From contig BSBM01000252.1 of assembly GCA_027924585.1 (NCBI GenBank), forward strand, positions 186,001 to 250,000: DNA of 64,000 nucleotides, written 5' to 3'. This DNA comes from Larix kaempferi (taxonomy: Eukaryota > Streptophyta > Pinopsida > Pinales > Pinaceae). The notes below the pieces were generated by a model. It did not search any database, was not told where the DNA came from, and saw only the letters and a list, made by a program, of their open reading frames with translations. A program made the position numbers and the translations under genes. This document shows, one piece after another, positions 33,202-45,025 of this stretch. Within the stretch, counting starts at the first letter, position 1, and each line of letters begins with the position of its first letter.

Positions 33202-35829
33202 AGATTCATGCTCTCTCTCCCTCTAGGTAAGTACCATCGTACATTGCAAAAACCCATTCATGCATTAGTTTTGAATTTTTTTCTTTTTTACACTGCGCCA
33301 CCTACGGGTTTCTTTCTTCAGTGTCTTTTAAGACAACTCGCACATTTTTCACATGCCTGCAGCTTTCAAAAATACAGACTTGCGGGTAAGCAGCCCTAAA
33401 TTTAAAAATTGCCTAAAAAATTCAAAAAATCAATAAAAATTTAAAATAATGGACTAAAATTGCAAAGCATGGAGAGATGAGTTACCCGCAAGTGATGGTT
33501 TCTGATTTGGCCTCCTAGATCAATCGCAATCAATGCTTGAAGTTGTAGGTTTTTTCCCTCTTCTCCAATGGTAAAATGGTAAATGTGGTTTTATATTTTG
33601 AATTTGTTACTATTTATAAAAGTATTTTTGATTTTTTACCCATTCTCTATAGTTTCAAATTCTCTTTTTGTCAATTTTATTAATTGCAATGACTTTTTTA
33701 AGTTGTTTTGATCAGGTAAGAGTATAAGAAGGAACTTTTCCCACTATTACGTTCATGATGGTGTTTTATACAAGGTTTGTTTTCTTATGACATGTCATAG
33801 CTCAATGCTTTGAATTTGTTTTGTCATTTAATGTCATTTGCTCCTTTGTTCACCTTGAACTGCCATTTTTTTCTATCCATTGTCGTTGATTCTTTCTAGA
33901 GTCCATACCATCACTTGATATCTTTGGGAACTTATACATCATTTTTTCTATTAATATTAAGTTCCCCATCCTTATGGATTTTTTTCCTGTTCTTGTTAGA
34001 CTTCTTCAAAATTAACAAGATTATTGAGCATACTTGTCTTGTTCAGACTTGTTAAAGGAATTGAACAGACATCCACTTAGGTATAAGTTTACCCATTTTA
34101 CGGATCTTTGTGGATTATTTACGAAAAAGGTAAACTCTGGTCTTGTCAACTAGAAGAGTCCTCTCTCGCATACTTTTATACTTTTTTGTGTGAGGAGGCT
34201 AAATTTACGAAAAAGTACACTATGGAGTTTTTAAAAAGTTTTTCAGACTCCCTAAATATGAAAACACCACCGAGCACATACCAACTTGGGATCGATATTA
34301 AAATCTACGAGTAGGTGTATGGAGTTCTTGTTTAAGTTTTTCAGACTCCTTAAATATGAAAACATTGACGAGCATGAATAGATCCAGGCTTGATATTAAA
34401 ATCCACGGATCAGTATTTTATCAAGTACTAGTCTATCTCTTCTTCAAACTCATTAAAACATGAAGAAGGTCATGAGTTTCCCTCCCATGGAATCATTAAA
34501 TTACACATGGTTGGACCCATATCAAGCATGCTTCTCCTTCCTCTTCAAGCTTGTTTAAAAAATGAAGATGGATTATTGAGTTTACTCTCTTGGACTCATT
34601 AAAATATTACAAGAGAGATAGTATCGAGCTTTCTTTTCAACCTTTTCATGCTCGTTAAACAAATAAAAGAAATTTTTAAAAAAGAGAGGGGAGGGGAATT
34701 TCTGTTATTCATTCATTATTTGGTAGCTAGTCTCAACCAACATTGAACACAACACTCTCATGAGTCAATGGGTCTTAGTTTTTGGATTTAGGATTTACCC
34801 TGATTTCAAAGTTGTGTACTCCTCCGATTGGTTACTCTTCCGATCATATGGAGATTTTGCTATGTATCCTACATAACGAATTTATATCATGTTTCATGTC
34901 AGTCCAAAGTTGCCTAATATATTTACTTCTGGTGCTCAATGTTCAAGGATTACCCTTGTGTTGGTCTTTTTGCAGTTCATCTCGACTCTTCATGTTGGCC
35001 ATCCTTTATCTCAGTCTTGTCTCAAATCAATCTCTCAGTGTTCCTCGTGTGAGATGATGAAGGATAATTTACTGCCTTCCTTCTCACGAGTCTCTTCCTA
35101 TCGACATCAACATAATTTGCTCTGGGAAGTAGACTTAGAGTTCCCGGTTAGTACTTGGAGGTTTGCAGTTATTAATGGAATATTCTCTTGCTATTGAGTA
35201 TTGGGAATACATCAATGTCCCTTAATTGACATATTCTTCAAGTGTTTGACCTCAAGGCCTCTTATTCACACTTGCAAGAATGTACTAGGTACCTTGGAAC
35301 TCATTATCATTATTGGTGAGTTTCCTCGCGTTTGTTAACAGTTCATATCATTGGCAGGTAATCAAACGAAATCCTCCATGTTCGACTTCGACTCCTTTAT
35401 TCACATGGTTTAGGTTTGTACTATCGATGGTTTTTTTGAAGACCTTGGGTTTGTAATACAATTCATTCATTATTACCCAAACTGCACAAGATTTGAGCTC
35501 TATATATTGGCTCCTCATGAGACATAGATCCAGTTTTTTGCTATGGCTATGTTATCCTTTTGACATGGATCCACACTTGTATTTCAATGGCCATGATATA
35601 TACATCCTTTCAATTATGTATTGGATATCATATTCTAACATTCTGAAAATCTCCTGATATCAAGTTCTAACATTCTGAAAATCTCTTGATATCAAGATTT
35701 TAATTGCCCGCTGACCTTGTTTTTGTTTCAGGTACTGTTTGCGACCTTGTTCTTGTGATTCCTATGATCCTGTACTTCCCGGTTTGTAATGTATTTCGGC
35801 CATCGTCTTCCCCTCTAACATCATACATT
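33202..35829. other. 3' non-coding region of element A
   Basis: No gene. This 2.6-kb region lies between the start of the antisense gene and the 3' LTR, so it would have to hold any antisense promoter; I see no clear one. It contains two copies of the CG-rich decamer in variant form (33378, 33484). Two units of about 97 bp start with gtttttcagactcc at 34239 and 34336, and a small direct repeat with ctgaaaatctc(t/c)tgatatcaag lies near 35640-35695. Confidence 0.5.
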
Positions 35830-35839
35830 AGGGGGAATC
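35830..35839 (+). other. Polypurine tract of A
   Basis: agggggaatc immediately before the 3' LTR. Confidence 0.8.
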
Positions 35840-36806
35840 TGTTATCAGTCAAAATGGCACTTCTCCGTCCGTGACTACATTGCTTTGTCGGTCACACAAA
35901 AGGACCTTATGGATGGAAGATCCTATTTGATCATAGATACTTTGGCCTAGACTTTGCAATATTATCCTAAACAATAACTATTTCTTGTGACATATTCTGA
36001 GACATAACCGCGACTCTCCTATTAGCAAACTCGCGAGTTAACTGCTGTATTCTATATTGAAAACCCACGAGTATCACCCTAAAAGTTGCACCCTCCCATT
36101 GTTGGACACTATACTTGCGACTCACTCGTGAATCACTCGCTAGTTGTCAAGAGACACACTCGCAGGTATCTCTAAATCACGAGAAAAATATTAAAATATG
36201 ATTAGGGATTAGTTAAGGGAAGTTATTTTAACTACCCTAACCTCCCTAACCAATTCCCTTTTGAGTTTATCCTCACAACCTTGCTATAAATACAAGGGGA
36301 GGGCCTTGAGAAAGAGAGAACCAATTTTGATAAGGAAATGCTGGAGAAAATTCCACTGAAGGAAGAGGAGCATAAATCCAGGGTCAGGTTTCAATGGTGC
36401 TTGTTGCAGAGTAGGTTTAATTGGTTTCATTTAATGCTAATAATACAAAGATTTTCCTTCCCATAAAGATTTGTCCATTGTATGAATTTATGTCTTTGAA
36501 TATTTCATATCTCTTAATATATGAGTTTCTTGTTAAGCATTTATTACTATTTGGTCAAAAGCTTTGAGAAGGGTATGTGTTTTATTGCAGGTGATCTATA
36601 TGGAGCAGTGGAGTAGGGGATTGAAGTTTGAAATCTTGGATCAAACACCGGTTATTCAGGTATTCGTTTTTACTTTACATCTTAGTTATTTCCATTGAAA
36701 GAGTATTGCATGCTACACCTGTTTGCTATCCTATTTCTGTAACTCATTTACACATATGTTGGTGATCTCTTGAATTCCCTATCATAGGTAGTATTACCGC
36801 ACAACA
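35840..36806 (+). repeat. 3' LTR of element A
   Basis: 967 bp, starting TGTTATCAGTC and ending ACAACA. It pairs with 4441-5397, with visible substitutions throughout, so the insertion is not recent. Confidence 0.92.
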
Positions 36807-38890
36807 ATCATTACTGGCCTTTTGCAGAGTTAGCGCTATATGCATAGTGGACTTCATATACCAAAACACAAGTCTAGATGCAAGCATTTCATGTGGCACA
36901 ACATCATATATCCAACACTTAGATATCAAGAATCATGATTACTATTAGCTAAGAATTTGATATTCACATTCACTATTTACACCATGCATCTCCATTAAAT
37001 CAGATCAACATTCATACAATACAATGGAAATAACACAAACGAGACATCAAGTAAACACTTATCTTGAATGTAGCTTCTCCAAGCAACTGACTACACAAAA
37101 GCAACGTTCCATCCAATCATAGGAACTCTGTCTAGCATATACTATTTTTGCTAAGAGGCCACCCCCGAGCTAGGAATGATTTCCCTAAGGAAAGGGGAAC
37201 TATCCAAAGCTCACTCATAGTTAAATAGGCACACAACCAAAACATAGCTAGTGCAAAAATGGGTTAATAGGTTCTCCACAATCATATAGATTTAATATCA
37301 AGCCAAGATAGCCTCTGTTTAGGGTTAACAAGCTATCCACAGTCACATAGAATCAATATCAAGCCAAGATAGACTTTGTTGGGTTAACATGATACAAGGG
37401 TGATGGAGGGAAATGTTGAGGTAGGAAACTCTCCTTACAGTTGCAAGAAAATCAACCAGACTCAACTAGCTTGGGGTCCACAATACCCTCCCACATAACA
37501 CCAAGAAGGTACCCCTTCACTACTCAATAGTCCCTCATGTGTCACCTTCCTCTCGGTGCTATTTAGTGTGTGCAAATAAATACCACCCAAACCTAGTCAT
37601 CTACCAGGAGGACACACCCTCCACTAGTCTCATCAGCCAGTTCCACACTCCATAGCACTCTGGGATTCCATCCCACTCTAGTACTCAATACCAATTTGTC
37701 AACATCTTACGGTTATAGTCAAACAAGTATGAGACAAACCATTATATATGGTTTACCTTAATATTTCCAGACACCTTGCACAGACTCAACTAGCTTGGGG
37801 TCCACATTACTTGACCCAAAAAACACCAAGAAGGTACCCCTTCACTGCTCAATAGTCCCTCAGGAGTCACCTTCCTCTAGGTGCTATTTAATGTGTGCAT
37901 AGAAAGACCACCCAAATATCGAATCATCTCCCAAAATGTTTTGTCCTCTAAGGATTACAAATCTAGGATGCACACAACCAATTGAATTCCAGGAATTTAC
38001 TCTATTCACTGTCCAACTAATCACTAAGATTATAATATAACTAGAATACAAACATACTTAGGATGACTTCAAACAACAAGTAACTAGAAGTTTTAGGCAT
38101 GCGACTGATACTAGGGAAATATTAACAACTCAGGATGCAAGTATGAAAACTGGGTGCTCTATCAGGGAATTCGTAGGCCAAATTACCACTCTGTTAGACA
38201 TACTTAAACCATCTTAGAAACAATCTTGAAATCATGTCATACAACAGAAACTCATGGCATACTTTCACAAGTTAACAATTGGAAAGCTGCGATACCACTT
38301 TGCGCTAAAAATAGTAAGGGAAATACACAATAGCTGCGCTCACATGATTTCTCTTCAGCTTCTAGTCATGACCATGAACAAGAGCTCAGAACCACTCTCT
38401 CCTATTCCGTTAAGAACATAGAATTCCTCTTAGGAAAATGGTCAACTCCTCCCCCAAAATGGGTGAGTGAGTTACACAGACATGAGAGATTGAATTACTT
38501 AGACCATGAAATTGTTTGACAGATTGTATGACTGAATGCTAGAACCCCCAACTAATAGGTGATTTAAAGATGAATTTAATTCGATTGATCGCCTACCCAA
38601 TAAGAAATCCCCATTCCAAATTTTGCATTGTGACTAACACAAGAATCTTAGAACCATGCCTTCATTTCCCTAAGGCAATAACTGTCTCAACTACCTTCCT
38701 CTTGGAAGCATTAAATGATTGGGGTGCATGAGTCAAGCTTGAAATATGATGGCTCATTAGTCCTCTCTTGGACACTTGGATTCCATCTAGTGGATTCATG
38801 GACTAATATGCCACTTCCTAGCCTTAGGAAAATCATGCACCTTGCTCTTTGTTTTTGAGTAATATGCAAAATCCTTCTATTACTTAAAAA
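36807..38890. repeat. Host repeat I, right part
   Basis: It resumes the unit cut at 4440: 36812-37380 matches 3601-4165, and 37195-37580 matches 1-380. A further direct repeat links 37455-37600 with 37790-37915 (cttggggtccaca, accaagaaggtacccc). No ORF. At 38292-38305 the - strand reads tggtatcgcagc, a weak Met-type primer-site look-alike that would make this the inside of a - strand element. Not proven. Confidence 0.55.
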
Positions 38891-38899
38891 TGAAAACTG

Positions 38900-40364
38900 T
38901 ACATAATTTTACAAAAAAAAAATTCTATTCAGTAGACCCATATTCAACCAAAGATTACCCAATCCTCAATATTAGAACTTCCCTTTCAAAATATTCAAAC
39001 TGCTCCATCACAAGGAGACAAAATTCCACCCATTACACAACAAACTTGTCTCAAAGCCATGACCAAAAACATACCCAACCCACGACTCAAAGCCATTACA
39101 TAGAACTACCAAAAAACATTATTGAACAGATTCAAAATAAAATTAACACAAACAACTAGCATTACCCTTCTCCCATCGCTTGAGACGCCCTTTCATCCAA
39201 GATATTATCCATACTGGTTGGAGTTGCATGCGTAGGGGCCGATGATGGGGTTTCTGTTTGCACTTGTTGACGACTGAAGGGGGGCTTGGCCAGCTCCAGA
39301 AAACCCTCCATATCCACCATATTCCGCAGCAGGTCCTCCTACATATTATTGATGATTTGAGTCACCAATTCCCCAAATATCTCTTTTTCCATCATCGTCT
39401 TCACCAACAGATTCCTCATCACCTAGTATGGGCTTAGGATCCTCCTTGAGCCTTGCCCCTCCATATACAGCTACATTTCCTCATTTTCCATTGTATAAAT
39501 GGTTTCATCAATATGGGGTGGAATCCCTTCCATAAATTCCTGCCTCGGGTCTTCCTCGGCTTGGCACCGCTCTCCTCTTCCACTTCCCCCCTTCTCCGAC
39601 TTCACATTCTTTGGAGAGGAGCCATCATCCACACCAACTCCAGATACCTTCGCAATCGCAGAGCCTCGATGAGCCTTGGCACATCGAACTTCATCTCTTC
39701 TTCCATCCAACACACTATTAATTGTAAATTTTGTGTGTTATTTCAGCTTGTTGGTTTATGTCACGTTTTTTTGTGTTTTCATCCCCAACCAGTTTTGCAT
39801 TGGCTGGAAACTACTTATAAAAATTACAGACATTTAAACACACTGTAAAAACACTTTTAATAGGCATAAAACTAATTTAACCATGCACACCATAAAAAAT
39901 CAAACTCAGAAATTTTTCCCTAATAGTCCTTGTAGATGCCTCGTCTTTATAATTCCCCTTCTCTCGCATGCACCCTATTAAATATCCCTCCTGCCGCCAG
40001 GTGGATCACCTCCCTTTGACACATTCCCTCCTCCTATGTCTTCCACATACTCCCATGAATATGGCTCGCTAGCTAGTTGTCCACCCACATCTAGGGATCA
40101 TGCACCTTGCTCTTGTTTCCTTGCACAATGTAATTATTATTATGATGATGATGCAATGTACATCACATTACAATGCTATTGCGCTTTGACCAACACATGC
40201 CATCACTAACTATATTTACTTGCTGATATATATATATATATATATATTCAAAATATCCATGGTAGGGTCTTGGCCTTGATCTCCTCACCATGTTCCTTAC
40301 AATAATCAATGATATTATATCCTTTACATAGCATAAGTCAAGGGTCAAAACTAGGGACATTACA
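38900..40364 (-). repeat. 3' LTR of chromovirus D (left end approximate)
   Basis: On the - strand it starts at 40364 with TGTAATGTCCC, next to a polypurine tract. Its first 150 bases resemble the LTR of B (ttgacccttg, aatattgt and gtgaggag-like phrases in order). The left end was not found. The length is guessed from B's 1.4-1.6 kb. It contains a TA microsatellite at 40229-40249. Small ORFs at 38890-39159 and 39453-39848 are not supported as genes. Confidence 0.5.
40229..40249. repeat. TA dinucleotide microsatellite
   Basis: About ten ta repeats inside the presumed LTR of D. Confidence 0.8.
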
Positions 40365-40379
40365 ATATCCTCCCCCTTG
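40365..40379 (-). other. Polypurine tract of D
   Basis: The - strand reads caagggggaggatat just before the LTR. Confidence 0.8.
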
Positions 40380-40394
40380 AAACAACATTGTCCT

Positions 40395-40862
40395 CAGTGC
40401 TCTTTAGAATTGAAAAAAATGGGTATTCCTACCTCATGGCATCCTCTAGCTCCCACATAGCCTCATCTAGGCCAAAGTGCATCCACTGGACCTTTATGAG
40501 GCCAATGGATCAGTTCCAGAGTGTAGTCTCCTTCCTTCCTATGATGCACATAGGATCCACTTGGAACTCTCCCTTGGGTTCCACCTGGATCACATTCCAA
40601 TCAATAACATGATTAGATGATGTATATACTTTTTAAGTAATGATACATGGAAAAAATTATGAAATTTCATATGTGCAAGCAATGCAATCCTATATGCAAC
40701 TATTCCTATTCTATCAAGGACTTCCAAAGACTCACAATATCTTGGTGCCAAATTGGCACAACCTCCAAGATTCAGAGAGCTCCTCGTTGGATTAAATCTC
40801 AAATAAACATGGTCTTTGAATCTAAATTCTCTATGCACTCTTTTCATATTTGCATAGCTCTT
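40395..40862 (-). pseudogene. Integrase C-terminus and chromodomain of D
   Basis: The - strand ORF 40847-40590 carries FKDHVYLRFNPTRSSLNLGG, ANLAPRY and FHVSLLKKYIHH. After a shift come IKVQWMHFGLDEAMWELEDA (near 40500-40440), the chromodomain core, and a stop TAG near 40430. It matches the same region of B. Degenerate and out of frame in places. Confidence 0.8.
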
Positions 40863-41880
40863 CTACCTATCCCACGTTTCTTTCAAAATTTTCCTGATTC
40901 CAACTATTTCCTTCTCCATCTCCTTGGGAATTTCTAGCCCAAGCACCACTCTTATATCCATCAGGTTTTCCCAACTTATCAGAGTTGTGCATTTTATTCC
41001 ATAAATGTCTTTAAATGGATGCATTCCCAATGATGCCCGGTGACCGTTGTTGTAATCAAATTCAACCAGGTGTATGTTATCTTCCCACTTGGATGGCTTA
41101 TTCATCACATACATCCTTGGCATATATTCTAGCACTTAATTTACCCTCTCTATCTGACCATCTGTTTGAGGATGGTATGTTGTGATGAAATTGAGCTGAG
41201 TTCCTAAATCCTTGAACAATCCTTTCCATAAATTCGATGTGAATTTCACATTCTTTTTAGAAATTATTGCCTTGGGAAATCCATGCAACTTGAAAATTTC
41301 CTTCATGAAAATATGTGGAATGTCAGCAGTCTTATGCGTTGACTTGACTTGAATGAAATGTACTACTTTGGTTAGCTTGTCCACCACCACCATGATCGAG
41401 TCATCCTAATTTTCTATAATTGGTAGTCATGTAATAAAATCCATAGATATTTCTTCCCACTTCGACTCAAGAATGGGCACTAGCCACAATAACCCTGTTG
41501 GGTGCTGGTGCTCAACCTTAACTTGCGGGAAATTTTGACATCTATCTATGTATTGCGTGATGTAATTTTTCATTAGTGGCGAAAAATACTTCTTTATGGC
41601 TGCCGTGACAGTATTATGATAACCCGGGTGACCTAACTAAGGAATTTGGTGTATCTCATCCATCACTACTTTAATTCCTCATTGTCTAGAATGTACAACC
41701 TACCTTGGAATAGAAGAATTCTTTCTTCTTCCAACTGATATCCCTCATACTTCTTGTATGGATTTCCTCGTCTAAGTCCTATTCTCACTTGCGCGTACCT
41801 CTCATCTTCAACTAAGACTTTGATGACTTGTTGCTTGAGGTCAGTGCCACACATGCTCATGGTTGTGAGATGAAACTTTC
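40863..41880 (-). pseudogene. Integrase of D (broken)
   Basis: Fragments 41860-41666 (KKYEGYQLEEERILLF), 41393-41136 (MVVVDKLTKVVHFIQVKSTH, then HGFPKAIISKKNVKFTS, then HPQTDGQIERVN) and 41135-40863 (KWEDNIHLVEFDYNNGHRAS). The second catalytic Asp is lost: B has ISDRDTKF where D has ISKKNVKF. The zinc-domain part (about 41500-41665) is recognisable only in shifted frames. Stops separate all pieces. Confidence 0.82.
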
Positions 41881-42009
41881 TATTGAGAACATCAACAAAT
41901 TTGTTTTCCTTACCTTTGACATGATTTATCTCGAGATTGAATTCACATAGAAATTATAACTACATGGACCATCGAGAATTCAAATTCGAGTAATCAAATA
42001 AATACTTTA

Positions 42010-43310
42010 AACTCATGTGATCAGTACACAAGTCAAATTTCGTCCAAGCAGGTAGTGTCTCCACATCTTCAATGCATGCACAATGGCTGCCTCCAAGTCA
42101 TGCATCACATAATTCTTCTCATGATATTTTAAATTTCTAGACTCATAACTTATCACATGTCCTTCGTACATTAGTACTCCTCCCAGTCCATCAATGCAAT
42201 CATCTGTGCATACCACAAAATCCTTATCTGGATCTCCAATCTTCAAAATAGGAGCATTGGTGAGTAATTCCTTTAGGTGCAAGAAAATTTCCTCACACTT
42301 TTTAGACCACATGAAATTTACAATCTTTCTTTGCAGTGATGTGATAGGATGCGCCAATTTGGATAAACTTTGATGAATCTCCTGTAATACCCCGCTAAAC
42401 CAATGAAATATCAAACATCTGTCACATTCATGGGCATAGAACAATTTACTATCGCCTCAATCTTCTCGGGATCTACTGAAATTGCCTCTGCTGAGATAAT
42501 ATGACCCAACTATTGAATCTTCTTCTAGTAAAATTCACATTTACTTAGCTTTGCATACAACTTATGCACCCTAATATCCTACAGTACCATTCTTAGATGT
42601 TAAGCGTGCTCTTCTTCATTCTTGGAATAGATGAGGATGTCAACTAGGAATACCAACAAAAGCTTATCCAAATATTGGTTGAACACACTGTTCATTAGGC
42701 ACATGAATGTGGCTAATGCATTGGTGAGGTCGAATGGCAGAACTGTGAACTCATAGTGAACATACCAAGTTCTGAAAGTTGTCTTATGGATGTATTCTTC
42801 TTTGATTATGACATGATGGTATCCTAACCTTAATTCAATCTTGGAAAATATTTTGGCTCCTTTTATTTGATCGAAGATATCATCTATCCTAGGTAATGGA
42901 TACTTGTTCTTGACTGCAACCTTATTGAGCTGCCTATAATCAATATGTAGTCTCAATGTTCCATCCTTCTTCTTAACAAACATCACTATCGAACCCAATA
43001 AGAACACACTCGGTCTAATCTAATTATTATCCATTAGTTCCTGAAGTTTCATTTTCAACTCTACCAACTTTAGAGTAATCATTCTATAAGGGGATTTTGA
43101 CACTAGGGATGCCCCTGGCACCAGATTGATTGTAAAATCTATATCTCTTTTAGGTGGTATCCCTGATAGCTCTTCTAGGAATACATCCTTATATTCCTGC
43201 AATGCTGAGTATTCTTCTAATCTTGGACCTCTATCTTCTGCAGAATCTGATACATGAACTACATATATCTGATAATTATTCTTCAAGTATCTTCCCAATT
43301 AAAACATTGT
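42010..43310 (-). pseudogene. RT and RNase H of D (broken)
   Basis: RT fragment 43007-42600: [54 protein letters not shown] and [13 protein letters not shown]. The catalytic box reads F-L-V-D where B has F-L-D-D, so one Asp is lost. RNase H fragment 42444-42013: [40 protein letters not shown]. The lead-in 43298-43020 holds DVFLEELSGIPPKRDIDF. Intervening stops and shifts show long decay. Confidence 0.86.
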
Positions 43311-43331
43311 AACTTTCCTTATCAAAACCTT

Positions 43332-43677
43332 CTACAGCACACCTTTTACTAACTGAGGTCTTCCTTCCTCATTAAGAAATTCAAGAAAATTAGTATAATA
43401 GTCAAGCTCAACATGATGCTTTTCTATCCAATCCATACCAATGAGAACATCGTATGATCTTTGTGGTAGGATGTTCATATTTGCTGCACTAGATAGACCA
43501 TCCAACATTAACAAACATCCTTCTACCGTTTCATTGAATTTCCTCTTTGTCACCGTGGCTAACTAAACTAGCCATGACATTCTATGTTTACTTTTATTAA
43601 GCACACAAAATTCAATAATATTAGGAGGAATATAACTATGACTGGACCCCGAGTCTATTAAAATAGAAACAGAGTAT
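43332..43677 (-). pseudogene. Protease of D
   Basis: The - strand reads SVSILIDSGSSHSYIPP (about 43665-43615) with an intact D-S-G active site, then the ORF 43553-43332 with LPQRSYDVLIGMDWIEKHH. A stop near 43560 lies between them. The reading starts abruptly at 43677, where element C's LTR begins. Confidence 0.8.
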
Positions 43678-44633
43678 GCGGCTATTATAGGTCAAAATTG
43701 CACTTCTCCGTCCGTGATCTCCTTTAGTTGATGATCACACAAAAGGACAAAAGGGATGGAAGAGAATTTTGACCCTAGATAATGAATGGCCTAGACTTAC
43801 CCTCATTCAGCTGACAAAATCCACCTTTTTCCCATCTTTTGAGAAAAAACGCTAGTCTATAAGCCAATAGCAGCGTTTTTTCCCTTCAAAAACCCTACTC
43901 TGCTTCATAAAGGTAGCTTTTTCCCTAAAAAAAACTATACTTTGCTTCATAAAAGGGGAGTTTTTCATTAAAAAAAACCCTACTTTGCCTCATAAAAGCA
44001 ACATTTTTCTCAAAACGTGATTAAAAATATATTAATTTTACGGAATGGGATTAGTTAAAGTTGGTTTTACAACTTCCCCAACCTCCCATTCGAACTACCT
44101 CTCAATTTGAACTGCCTACCTTGTCCTATAAATACAAGGGAGATGCATGAGAGAGAGGCCTAGAAACTATGCACTAAGGGTGGTTATGCTGGAGGAATTC
44201 CAAAGTTAGTGTGAAGAGCAGAAGCCCAGGATCCGATTGTACAAGCATTCTGAATGATCATGTATCATTTTACTGCTTATTTGCTTTTGAAAATAAAGGT
44301 TGATATGCCCTTCCTGTCCCAATCAAATGTCTAATGGATTGTATATTTGTTTGGATTAATGCTTGATTATGTTTGATGTTTAAATTATCTTTCAATTTCT
44401 TAATTGTTATATCAGTCAAGATACGCTGAGGAAGGTATCTTTGTATTGCAGGTTTGTCGAATGGAAGAGCAAGTGAAAGCTAGGATCGAACTTCGTAAAC
44501 AAGGTACACCTTCTATGATCTTGATCTCTTTCCTTTTGTAGAAGCCTATGTAGTATGATTAAAGCATTTACCTGTCACCCCTTAAGTTGGTAGTGTCCAT
44601 CTCCTCGCTATAGGGTAGATTTCCCGAACAATA
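43678..44633 (+). repeat. 5' LTR of element C
   Basis: About 956 bp, similar to A's LTR (gtcaaaattgcacttctccgtcc near the start; tataaatacaaggg at about 44134; end aacaata). Between 43855 and 44010 it has three to four units of about 42 bp with tactttgcttcataaaa and T-runs, absent from A. No second copy is in the window. Confidence 0.88.
43855..44010 (+). repeat. About 42-bp units with A/T tracts in the LTR of C
   Basis: The phrases ccctactctgcttcataaa, ctatactttgcttcataaaa and ccctactttgcctcataaaa recur with T- and A-runs between them. They lie upstream of the TATA-like box, where LTR enhancers usually lie. Confidence 0.7.
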
Positions 44634-44636
44634 GAC

Positions 44637-44654
44637 TAGCGACTCCGCTGGGGA
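44637..44654 (+). other. Primer binding site of C (tRNA-Arg type)
   Basis: tagcgactccgctgggga, with one base changed at the first position relative to the expected tgg start. Confidence 0.8.
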
Positions 44655-44811
44655 CCGATTGTTTTCTGTTCTAGGAGACTTTTTTTTAACATTCCTTCCA
44701 GTACTTTTTGAACTTTTTTGATCCTTTGAGAGGCTTTGTAGGGTACAGTAGCCTGTTGTCTTCACTTGACTCATCCCAGTTTGAAGTTTTGAAGCTTGTT
44801 TTAAGCCTTCC

Positions 44812-45025
44812 TTGGCAAAAATGTTGGTTTACCTTAACACAGTAGCTTTTTTCTCCTGAAAAACGCTGGTTTTGCTTAACACAATAGCTTTTTCCCCTGA
44901 AAAAACGCTGGTTTTTCTCTACACAGTAGATTTTTTCATCAGAAAAATGCTGGTTTATCTTTGCACAGTAGAGTTTTCCCCCAGAAAAACGCTGGTTCTC
45001 TACTGCACACAAGAGTTTTTTCCTG
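44812..45025 (+). repeat. About 45-bp tandem units in the leader of C
   Basis: Five units with aaaacgctggttt, a tctctacacagtag-like middle and a ttttttcccctg end, from 44812 to 45025. They share the aaaacgct and T-tract style of the LTR units. The - strand ORF 44686-45012 is only their read-through. Confidence 0.8.

Larger units (their letters stand above)
4441..36806 (+). mobile_element. Tat-lineage Ty3/gypsy element A (complete, nested)
   Basis: Both LTRs, a tRNA-Arg-type primer site and a polypurine tract are present. The flanks are gtcat (4436-4440) and atcat (36807-36811), a 5-bp target duplication with one change. Order on the + strand: leader, gag, protease, linker, RT, RNase H, integrase, second RNase H. 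An antisense PMD-like gene and a long 3' non-coding stretch follow. Without its nested guests (B at 10614-19408, G and E at 23090-32444) the element is about 14 kb. That size, the primer site and the extra RNase H fit the Tat/Ogre clade. Every gene is broken, so A is not autonomous now. Confidence 0.9.

Noticed and set aside
39453-39848. 131-residue ORF in the LTR region of D
   Set aside because: Lies in the presumed LTR, overlaps a - strand ORF and has no recognisable motif.
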